The notes beneath the pieces were generated by a model. That model did not search any database. It was not told the DNA's origin and saw only the letters and a list, made by a program, of their open reading frames with translations. DNA of 32,150 bases. Origin: Chroococcidiopsidaceae cyanobacterium YX2bin18. GTDB lineage: Bacteria > Cyanobacteriota > Cyanobacteriia > Cyanobacteriales > Chroococcidiopsidaceae. The stretch is taken from assembly GCA_030446505.1 (NCBI GenBank), contig JAUJND010000045.1:1-32150 (forward strand), read 5' to 3'. The translations under genes and the position numbers were made by a program. Of the stretch, positions 24,509 through 32,150 are shown in pieces (within the stretch, counting starts at the first letter, position 1; each line of letters opens with the position of its first letter).

Positions 24509-25144
24509 ATGGATGAAATTGAGGAGATAAGGAATTTAGTTAGAGAAACTTGTAGACATTTATCTGGTAGTAGCGATCGCTAGCGAGGTATGACCCAAAT
24601 AATTCGGCTGATTGTAAAGTCGGGCAAGCTGTGGCAAGACAATGCTCCTTATTATGAAGATGCATTGCAACAAACTTGGCTATATTTTTGCCGAAATCTT
24701 TGTGGAAGCAAGTACAGGTGATAAGTACGACCCTAATCGTAGCAGTGTAATAACCTGGCTAAACGCATATCTGAAGCGGCGACTACAAGATGGTCGCATT
24801 CAAGAACAGGAAAAGCTTGCTCATACCGCTTCACACAAGTGCAATTGAATGAACTAACTAACCCTGTAGACACCTTAGAAGCATCTACTGAAATTCCACC
24901 GATTTTAGAAGTGACAAGGCAGTGGGTTGAAACAGATCCCCAAGGGGAATTGCGCCGTATTCATATTCAAGGACATCCAAAGGTAACTTGTCAAGTCTTA
25001 ATTTTAAAACGGTTACCTCCAGAAACCAAACTGGAAAACTTTAGCGACAGAATTTAATCTTTCAATTTCGACTTAACCAGTTTCTATCGGCGACAGTGCA
25101 TTCCTCGTCTGCGGAAATTTGGCGAATCTCAAGGATATGTATAG
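24509..25144 (+). pseudogene. sigma-70-factor-like regulator, multiply disrupted
   Basis: Joined across frames this reads as one sigma-like protein of roughly 210 residues. The pieces are 'MDEIEEIRNLVRETCRHLSG', 'IIRLIVKSGKLWQDNAPYYEDALQQTWLYFCRNLCEA' (region-2-like helix), 'DPNRSSVITWLNAYLKRRLQDGRIQEQEKL', 'PPILEVTRQWVETDPQGELRRIHIQGHP', and 'WKTLATEFNLSISTLTSFYRRQCIPRLRKFGES' (region-4-like helix-turn-helix), ending at 25142-25144. Lesions are an in-frame TAG in the HIP1-flanked segment near 24581, an extra G near 24710, an indel near 24830 and one or more near 25030-25070. Genes of this type commonly head the DUF1822/CHAT/DUF928 set in cyanobacteria, from what I recall. Similarity to sigma factors is by overall pattern, so the functional name is tentative. 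Confidence 0.62.
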
Positions 25145-25159
25145 TGAAGGACACCCATT

Positions 25160-26135
25160 ATGAGTTACGACCCACGACTAATCAAAGAATTTTCTTTATC
25201 GCTACCAATTACCGAAACTGCGCGGATGGTAGCAAGAATTTGCTGCTCAACAGCCCGCACCTGAGAAAATGGAGCAAGTCCGTCTAAATACGTTAGCTGT
25301 ATGGGTAGTGAATTACTACTTGCAAATGATGGGGATTCCTACAGATTTAAAAGCTAGCGATAGCTGGAACCCTGTCGTGCGGCTTTGCGCCAACGTTGCT
25401 GATTTAGCAGTAACAGGGTTAGGTAGCTTAGAATGCCGTCCGATTAGAGTACATGAGCAAAGTTGCTACATTCCGCCAGAAGTTTGGTCAGATCGAATTG
25501 GCTATGTAGTAGTTGAGTTTGATGAACGCTTGAGAGAAGCAACTGTGCTGGGATTTGCTCAGACAGCAGAAACGGAGTACTTACTTGTTAGTGAATTACA
25601 ACCATTAGAAAATTTACTCGATACATTGAGTCAATTGAAACCCGTAGTCGCTCAAACTGGGGTAACTAGTAAAACTGTAGTGTTGAGCCAATGGCTGGAG
25701 AATGTTTTTGAGACAGGCTGGCAAACTATTGAATCACTGCTAGGTCTAGGACAAACAGACCTAGCTTTTAGTTTTAGAAGGGCTGATACCCAAGAACCTG
25801 AATCTCAGCGTCCGGGTGGTGTGAGACGGGCTAAGTTGATTGACTTGGGAATGCAGTTAGCTGGTAACTCTGTAGCTTTGATCATTGAACTTCGACCAGA
25901 ATCGGAGCGGAAAACTGATATCCTTTTACAGGTGCATCCTACTGGCAGTCAAATTTACTTGCCACCGCTACTGCAACTGATTGTGATTGATGAATCCCAA
26001 GAAATTTTTTTAGAGGCTCAAGCAAGAAGTACAGATAATTACATTCAATTGCAATTTAGGGGACAACCTGGAGAAAGGTTTAGTGTAAAAGTAGCTCTTG
26101 ATGATATCAGCATTACAGAAAATTTTGTAATCTGA
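25160..26135 (+). pseudogene. DUF1822 protein, one frameshift near the N-terminus
   Basis: From ATG 25160 the frame begins 'MSYDPRLIKEFSLSLPITETARMV'. It then continues in the next frame as 'EFAAQQPAPEKMEQVRLNTLAVWVVNYYL' after an indel near 25230. The rest is open to 26135: 'WNPVVRLCANVADLAVTGLG', 'IGYVVVEFDERLREATVLGF' and the C-terminal beta-rich part 'ALIIELRPESERKTDILLQVHPTGSQIYLPP' are the known DUF1822 pattern. The full product would be about 325 residues. The family is cyanobacterial, soluble and of unknown function, and its C-terminus resembles a sandwich-like binding domain. The sigma-like gene ends 15 bases before it, and the CHAT gene starts 28 bases after it, so it belongs to the same operon. 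Confidence 0.82.
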
Positions 26136-26163
26136 TAAAATTCGCGCTTAAAGGGAAACAGTT

Positions 26164-28533
26164 GTGGGTAAGTTAGTTGTCTTTAAGCTAGGGGATGGAA
26201 ACTTTGAACAAGGGTTTTCAGTGACATTGCAGATTGGAGAAGATGGCGATCGCCCTTCGACAGAGATCACTGGCAAACTACCTCCAGCTCCAGAAATTCC
26301 GCAACATTACAGCTGCTGGCAATCAGCTTATCGCCGTTTGGGGTTACGTTCTCGACTAGAAGCAAATGCTGTTCAAGTTACAAATATTTGCATTATTCAG
26401 GACTGCTGCCATGCAGTCGAACTATTGTGCAATAGCTTCAATACTTGGCTTCACTCGGAGTCATTTCGCTGTATTAGAGAGAGATTGCTAGAAAAGTTAA
26501 TGCCATCCGAGGAAGTGCGGGTGATTGTCCAAGCGGAAGACATTAGAGTCCAAAGATTACCGTGGCATTTGTGCGATTTATTTGAGCGCTACCCGCAGGC
26601 TGAAATTGCCTTGAGTGCTCCAGCTTATGAAAGTGTCAAACAAGTATCGCTGCCAAGAAATCGTGTCAAAATTTTAGCGATTTTGGGTAATAGTGAGGGA
26701 ATTGATACCCAGGCAGATCGAGCGTTACTAGAACAGTTACCTGGTGCAGCAATTAAATTTCTGGTGGAACCGCAACGCCAAGAGTTGACCAATCAGTTAT
26801 GGGGTCAAGGTTGGGACATTCTCTTTTTTGCTGGACATAGTACGAGTGGAGCCAATGGCGAAACTGGTCGGATTTATATTAATCAGACAGATAGTTTAAC
26901 GATTAGTGATTTAAAGTATGCCCTGCAAACAGCTGGAGAACACGGCTTAAAGTTAGCAATTTTTAACTCGTGTGATGGATTGGGACTAGCGCGAGATTTG
27001 GCTAGTTTGCAGATTCCCCAAATTGTTGTGATGCGCGAACCAGTACCGGATCGGGTTGCACATCAATTTTTAAAGTATTTCCTTAAAGCCTTTGCTGGTG
27101 GGAAGCCTTTTTATTTAGCAGTGCGGGAAGCACGGGAAAGGTTACAGAGCTTAGAAGATCAATTTCCTTGTGCAACTTGGTTGCCGATAATTTACCAGAA
27201 TCTGGCGGAAGTGCCACCAACTTGGCAAGAATTGTGCAGTGGAGTTGAAATTGTTAGCGATCGCCGCAAGTATCGCCCAGTTTTGACAAACAGGCAGATT
27301 TTCAGCAAAGTTTTCTTAGCGAGTGTAGTCATAACTTCTTTAGTAGTTGGAATGCGTCATCTAGGAATGCTGCAATCGTTTGAACTACAGGCTTTCGATG
27401 CTCTAAATCAGCTACGACCGCAGGAAGGTCCTGATCCGCGACTTTTGGTAGTCACTGTTACTGAAGCCGATATCCAAGCGCAGAACCAGGAACCAGGGCA
27501 AGGATCACTGTCAGAGCGATCGCTGTTGCGACTTTTGCAGAAACTACAGCAGTATCATCCGCGAACAATTGGCTTAGATATCTATCGTCCTCTGCCAGTA
27601 CAAAATAATCAAGATTTAAAAAGTCGTCTCCAGCAGAGTAATCACTTGGTTGGCGTGTGCAAAGTTAGTGACCCGGACGCGGATCAACTTGGTGTTCCAC
27701 CCCCGCCTGAAGTTGATAAAACACGCTTAGGTTTTAGTGACGTAATCGCAGATGACGACAATAACACTGTCCGTCGCCAGCTTTTACATTTAACTCCACC
27801 CCTAACATCTCGCTGTAGCACTAAATATGCCTTTAGCCTCCAACTTGCACTTCATTACCTAAATACATTGGGCATTGAGGTAAAAGTTACTCAAAAAGGA
27901 TACCTAAAGTTCGGTGATGTCGTTTTTAAGCGCTTAGAATCCCATACTGGCGGTTACCAAAAAGTTGATGATCGGGGTTACCAATTACTACTTAATTATC
28001 GCCCCTTTCAATCTCTTGAGGACATTGCCCCGCAAATTACCTTGAGAGACATCCTCAACGATCAAATCAGTCCAGATTTAGTGAAGGAGTTACAGGATCG
28101 GCTAGTCCTTATTGGTGTTACTGCTCCAAGTGCTAGTGATTATTGGTTCACCCCTTACTCTACTGGTCAGCAACCGTTGCAAAAGCAAATACCAGGAGTA
28201 TTTCTCCAGGCACAAATGGTAAGTCAAATCCTCAGTGCAGTTTTAGATCAGCGACCTTTGTTGTGGGTTTGGGATCAATGGAGCGAAGGTTTGTGGATTT
28301 GGGGCTGGTCAATATTCGGAGGCATACTTGCTTGGCGCTTTCGCTCACTACTACAACTGGGCTGGGCGATCGCAGTTGCACTGGGAATCTTATCCAGTCT
28401 TTGCTTTCTCCTATTAACTAGAGGTGGTTGGGTGCCGCTTGTGCCGTCAACGTTGGTTCTAGTAGCTACTAGTGCGAGTGTGGCGATTTATAAGTATACG
28501 AATGACGACAGTACTCTAGGTTCAAACCTTTAA
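26164..28533 (+). CDS. CHAT protease fused to a CHASE2 sensor, membrane protein
   Basis: An intact 789-residue protein with two halves. Residues about 1-355 are a CHAT (caspase-like, HetF-associated) domain with the catalytic dyad H225 in 'WDILFFAGHSTSG' and C270 in 'LKLAIFNSCDGLGLARDL'. A membrane span (about 381-396) leads to an extracytoplasmic CHASE2 sensor domain (about 400-690; 'FELQAFDALNQLRPQEGPDPRLLVV', 'HPRTIGLDIYRP', 'LQDRLVLIGVTAPSASDYW'). Three C-terminal spans (about 711-727, 731-752 and 757-776) follow. The topology suggests that a periplasmic signal regulates a cytoplasmic protease. The start is GTG 26164 after AAAGGGA. Neighbours in the unit are DUF1822 and the secreted DUF928 protein. 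The substrate is unknown; DUF1822 or the sigma-like protein are candidates by position only. Confidence 0.92.
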   Translation: MGKLVVFKLGDGNFEQGFSVTLQIGEDGDRPSTEITGKLPPAPEIPQHYSCWQSAYRRLGLRSRLEANAVQVTNICIIQDCCHAVELLCNSFNTWLHSESFRCIRERLLEKLMPSEEVRVIVQAEDIRVQRLPWHLCDLFERYPQAEIALSAPAYESVKQVSLPRNRVKILAILGNSEGIDTQADRALLEQLPGAAIKFLVEPQRQELTNQLWGQGWDILFFAGHSTSGANGETGRIYINQTDSLTISDLKYALQTAGEHGLKLAIFNSCDGLGLARDLASLQIPQIVVMREPVPDRVAHQFLKYFLKAFAGGKPFYLAVREARERLQSLEDQFPCATWLPIIYQNLAEVPPTWQELCSGVEIVSDRRKYRPVLTNRQIFSKVFLASVVITSLVVGMRHLGMLQSFELQAFDALNQLRPQEGPDPRLLVVTVTEADIQAQNQEPGQGSLSERSLLRLLQKLQQYHPRTIGLDIYRPLPVQNNQDLKSRLQQSNHLVGVCKVSDPDADQLGVPPPPEVDKTRLGFSDVIADDDNNTVRRQLLHLTPPLTSRCSTKYAFSLQLALHYLNTLGIEVKVTQKGYLKFGDVVFKRLESHTGGYQKVDDRGYQLLLNYRPFQSLEDIAPQITLRDILNDQISPDLVKELQDRLVLIGVTAPSASDYWFTPYSTGQQPLQKQIPGVFLQAQMVSQILSAVLDQRPLLWVWDQWSEGLWIWGWSIFGGILAWRFRSLLQLGWAIAVALGILSSLCFLLLTRGGWVPLVPSTLVLVATSASVAIYKYTNDDSTLGSNL

Positions 28534-28552
28534 TTTGGCTCAGGTTACTAAT

Positions 28553-29371
28553 ATGCAGAAAATAACTAATATATCCGCGATTATTACAACACTATTTAGC
28601 CTCACAAGCTACGCTATGCCAGTGCTAGCATCTCACAGTCTAGTCAATCACCCTGATATAAGAGTTCAGTTTCAACAACCACAATTACCAGACAACGGGA
28701 CTCCGACTGGACGGCGGAAAGGAGCAGCAGGGCGTGGCAACTGCGCTGATGAACAGCGTCTCACAGCCTTAGTGCCTACTTTTGAGAAAAATTTGCCTGA
28801 AGGTAGAGGCAAAGTAACGTATGTTTGGGGGCAAAGTATCGCTGAGTATCCCACGTTCTGGTTTTATGTTCCTTATGCAGCCAAATCTTTACGCTCAGTA
28901 GAGTTTGTGCTACAGGATGGAGAGGATGATGTTTACCGCACCCCGATAACATTACCTGGAACTCCAGGCATTGTCAGCTTCCGTCTACCATCTTCAGCAA
29001 AGCCTTTAGAAGTTGGCAAAATGTACCATTGGTTTTTCAAAGTTAATGTTAACTGCGAGTCGCAACAACTATCTGATATTAAAGATTACGTTGAAGGATG
29101 GGTGCAGCGGGTTAAACTTAATCCCAGCTTAAATAGTCAGCTAAAAACAGCGACCCCACAGCAGCGGATTGCTATTTATGCCGCCAATGGTATTTGGTAT
29201 GAAGCCTTAAGTGCGATCGCCGATTCCGAGCAAGACGCAACACTCAGAGATGATTGGGCTGAACTGTTGCAGTCTGCGGGCTTAAGTGATATCTCTTCAA
29301 AGCCTTTTGTGCAATGTTGCAATCTTGAAAATGCTTATTCTCTGCAAGGGGTACATAGGGTAAATCGTTAA
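28553..29371 (+). CDS. secreted DUF928 protein
   Basis: A 272-residue exported protein. ATG 28553 gives 'MQKITNISAIITTLFSLTSY' followed by 'AMPVLA', a plausible signal peptide; a TTG start at 28535 would only add six residues. The mature part has 'GTPTGRRKGAAGRGNC', the DUF928 signature (P-x-GRRxGxxxRGxC), then 'YPTFWFYVPYAAKSLRSVEFVLQDGEDDVYRT' and 'LEVGKMYHWFFKVNVNC'. DUF928 is a cyanobacterial family of unknown function, probably periplasmic, beta-rich at first and helical toward the C-terminus. It follows the CHAT/CHASE2 gene by 19 bases and ends the operon, before the terminator at 29526. A periplasmic partner or ligand-carrier for the CHASE2 domain is a reasonable guess. Confidence 0.88.
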   Translation: MQKITNISAIITTLFSLTSYAMPVLASHSLVNHPDIRVQFQQPQLPDNGTPTGRRKGAAGRGNCADEQRLTALVPTFEKNLPEGRGKVTYVWGQSIAEYPTFWFYVPYAAKSLRSVEFVLQDGEDDVYRTPITLPGTPGIVSFRLPSSAKPLEVGKMYHWFFKVNVNCESQQLSDIKDYVEGWVQRVKLNPSLNSQLKTATPQQRIAIYAANGIWYEALSAIADSEQDATLRDDWAELLQSAGLSDISSKPFVQCCNLENAYSLQGVHRVNR

Positions 29372-29525
29372 CTTACTACAGCAACTATAAATTGACCAGA
29401 GTGGCTAGCATAAAGCGCCTGTGCAAGTCCTCTGATTTAGAATAGTCTGAAAATTTGTCCTCCTAGCCCACGGTAATAAAGCACGGCATATTGCAGCAAG
29501 TATAGCTACACCTTTTTTACAAAAG

Positions 29526-29558
29526 CTCCTCCTAACCCGTGGATTAGGAGGAGTTTTT
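29526..29558 (+). terminator. rho-independent terminator, probably bidirectional
   Basis: CTCCTCCTAA (29526-29535) and TTAGGAGGAG (29544-29553) form a 10-bp stem with an 8-base loop, followed by TTTTT. It closes the DUF928 operon. On the other strand the stem is followed by CTTTTG, so it probably also ends the converging atpC transcript. Confidence 0.9.
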
Positions 29559-29575
29559 CATCCTGGCATTTAGAC

Positions 29576-29989
29576 TTAGCTCATCCCACCAGCGGCTTGA
29601 AAGCGGGCGCGGGCTCTTTTAAGCGCTTGAGTTGCCTGAATTTGCTCTTGACGAGTAGCGTTCTGAGATTGATTGACTCTAGCTTCTGCTTCTGTATAAG
29701 CAGTACGAGCCGCTTCTAAATTAATTGTGTCGCCGCGCTCGGCTCCATTGACAAGAATCGTTACTTCGTCGTTTTCTACTTCTGCGAACCCACCCATTAA
29801 GGCGATCACTACCCAATCTTGATTTTGATTAGAGCGGACTCGCATTACCGCGGTATCCAGGGCAGTCAACAGTGGCGCGTGTCCACTTAGAATCCCCAGC
29901 TGACCAGTCGTACTGGGCAGGATTACTTCTTGAGCTGTGGCATCCCAAACAATTTTATCTGGCGAAACCACACGAACAGTTAAGGTCAT
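29576..29989 (-). CDS. atpC: ATP synthase epsilon subunit
   Basis: A 137-residue F1 epsilon subunit (atpE in plant-style cyanobacterial naming). The N-terminal beta-sandwich '[43 protein letters not shown]' is the standard signature. The C-terminal helical hairpin ('[42 protein letters not shown]') can inhibit the enzyme. It sits in the central stalk on the stromal/cytoplasmic side of the thylakoid ATP synthase and couples gamma rotation to the c-ring. It follows atpD with about 226 bases between them, more than usual because a duplicated atpD tail lies there. The frame is clean. Confidence 0.97.
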   Translation of the reverse strand: MTLTVRVVSPDKIVWDATAQEVILPSTTGQLGILSGHAPLLTALDTAVMRVRSNQNQDWVVIALMGGFAEVENDEVTILVNGAERGDTINLEAARTAYTEAEARVNQSQNATRQEQIQATQALKRARARFQAAGGMS

Positions 29990-30019
29990 AAATTTATTAT
30001 TGGTTATTGGTCATTGGTG

Positions 30020-30065
30020 ATTAGTCATTAATCAGTGGTCAATCAATTAAGGACTAATGACTAAT
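30020..30065. repeat. inverted repeat between atpD and atpC
   Basis: ATTAGTCATTA (30020-30030) is the reverse complement of TAATGACTAAT (30055-30065), giving an 11-bp stem around a 24-base loop just upstream of atpC. The surrounding bases contain TTATTGGTCATTGGT-like short repeats, common filler in cyanobacterial intergenic DNA. Confidence 0.65.
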
Positions 30066-30081
30066 AACTGAGGACTGAAGC

Positions 30082-30209
30082 CTAGCTTTTAAGTTTTTGG
30101 GATTTGGCGATCGCTTCATCAATGTTGCCGACCATGTAGAAAGCTTGCTCTGGCAGATCATCGAGTTGACCAGACAAAATCATCTGGAAGCCCTTGATCG
30201 TTTCTTCCA
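30082..30209 (-). pseudogene. duplicated 3' end of atpD
   Basis: These 128 bases match the last 128 bases of atpD (30216-30343) at 117 positions and, like them, end in a stop codon. In frame they encode the last 42 residues of the beta subunit with only two changes (one Glu to Asp and one Ala to Ser). The other nine differences are synonymous. It has no start codon and cannot make a protein alone. A 6-base spacer (AAAAGA) separates it from atpD. Confidence 0.9.
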
Positions 30210-30215
30210 AAAAGA

Positions 30216-31688
<1,473 letters not shown>

Positions 31689-31818
31689 CTATTTGGTATA
31701 TGCAGTTAAAATACCCGTTTTTAAGATTATCACTGAAAGCGCAGTGAATGGCAGCTGAGGGAGGCATTTGATCAAAAGCAGTGTCTCTTCTTTAATTAAA
31801 GACTTAGATTAAATAACC

Positions 31819-32150
31819 TTACTTTTTGTACCACGCTTGTCGCCAAGAGTTCATTTGATTAATTTCTGCTTGTTGTGAACTAATAATATCTTGAGCCAAT
31901 TGTTTGATTTCAGGGCGCTGAGATTTGTTTAGGGCATCTTGAGCCATTGTTAAAGCACCTTGATGATGAGCAAGCATGGCATCGATAAAACGCAGATCAA
32001 ACTTAGTATCGCCTGCTCCCATATCTTCAGACATTTTCATGCTTTTGCTTTGTTGTGCCGACATTGCAATAACGGATTTTCCTTCACCCCCGTAAGCTAC
32101 AGGAGCTTTGTTTGCTTGGGGATACCATCCCTGTCGCCACTGTTGCAGTT
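31819..32150 (-). CDS. DUF305 protein, C-terminal part only
   Basis: The last 110 or so residues of a DUF305 protein. The visible unit 'FDLRFIDAMLAHHQGALTMAQDAL' contains the conserved M-x2-H-H-x2-A motif, and 'LAQDIISSQQAEINQMNSWRQAWY' contains the conserved E-I-x-Q-M-x2-W ending. The open frame continues upstream off the window, past the local ATG at 32064, with 'LQQWRQGWYPQANKAPVAYG'. This resembles the end of a preceding DUF305 repeat, so the full protein is probably a two-repeat form. DUF305 proteins are ferritin-like, periplasmic, and often linked to metal, especially copper, handling. Confidence 0.88.
   Translation of the reverse strand, partial: LQQWRQGWYPQANKAPVAYGGEGKSVIAMSAQQSKSMKMSEDMGAGDTKFDLRFIDAMLAHHQGALTMAQDALNKSQRPEIKQLAQDIISSQQAEINQMNSWRQAWYKK

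Overview
The window is chromosomal DNA from a cyanobacterium. The supporting evidence is frequent HIP1 octamers (GCGATCGC), a separate beta/epsilon ATP synthase operon, an ebo cluster of the kind found with scytonemin genes, a lysyl-tRNA synthetase carrying a KTSC tail, a DUF2839 protein and a DevBCA-type exporter. The genus cannot be fixed from the sequence alone.

Layout. (1) 1-1.9 kb: a TraX-like membrane protein (minus) and a frameshifted glutathione S-transferase. (2) 1.9-8.5 kb: a TetR-type regulator followed by a DevB-DevC-DevA exporter locus interspersed with a DUF2834 protein, a small unknown ORF and two GNAT acetyltransferases. devB is frameshifted. devA is split by a decayed TnpB-type IS200/IS605-like element inserted in its ABC signature motif. 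Two near-identical 20-bp sites, one before tetR and one before the DUF2834 gene, look like the TetR operator. (3) 8.5-13.7 kb: small membrane genes including DUF1622, a voltage-gated-type ion channel whose middle is read out of frame, DUF2839, a DinG-like helicase-family protein with degenerate motifs, and a Uma2-family protein with a tandem-repeat tail. (4) 13.8-15.5 kb: lysS with two small indels. (5) 15.7-23.9 kb, minus strand: a membrane-anchored VOC-like protein, then the ebo cluster in transcription order eboA (broken), eboB, eboC, eboD, an OsmC-family gene, eboE, eboF. The ebo products are linked in the literature to export or trafficking of a prenyl-pathway or scytonemin-type metabolite. 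(6) 24.5-29.4 kb, plus strand: a sigma-factor-like gene (broken), DUF1822 (frameshifted), an intact CHAT-protease/CHASE2-sensor membrane protein and a secreted DUF928 protein, ending at a clear terminator. This is a recurrent but functionally undescribed cyanobacterial cassette. (7) 29.6-31.7 kb, minus strand: atpD-atpC, with a diverged 128-bp second copy of the atpD 3' end between them, then the C-terminal part of a DUF305 protein running off the window.

An overarching oddity is the density of single-base indels, several of them in G or A runs, in at least nine genes including the normally essential lysS. Other long genes (eboB-F, CHAT/CHASE2, atpD, helicase-like) are completely clean. Either the assembly has indel errors or this strain is losing genes; the lysS and ion-channel lesions favour sequence errors for at least part of it. 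The most interesting candidates are the CHAT-CHASE2/DUF1822/sigma-like/DUF928 cassette, the OsmC gene inside the ebo operon, the paired TetR operator sites and the atpD tail scar.
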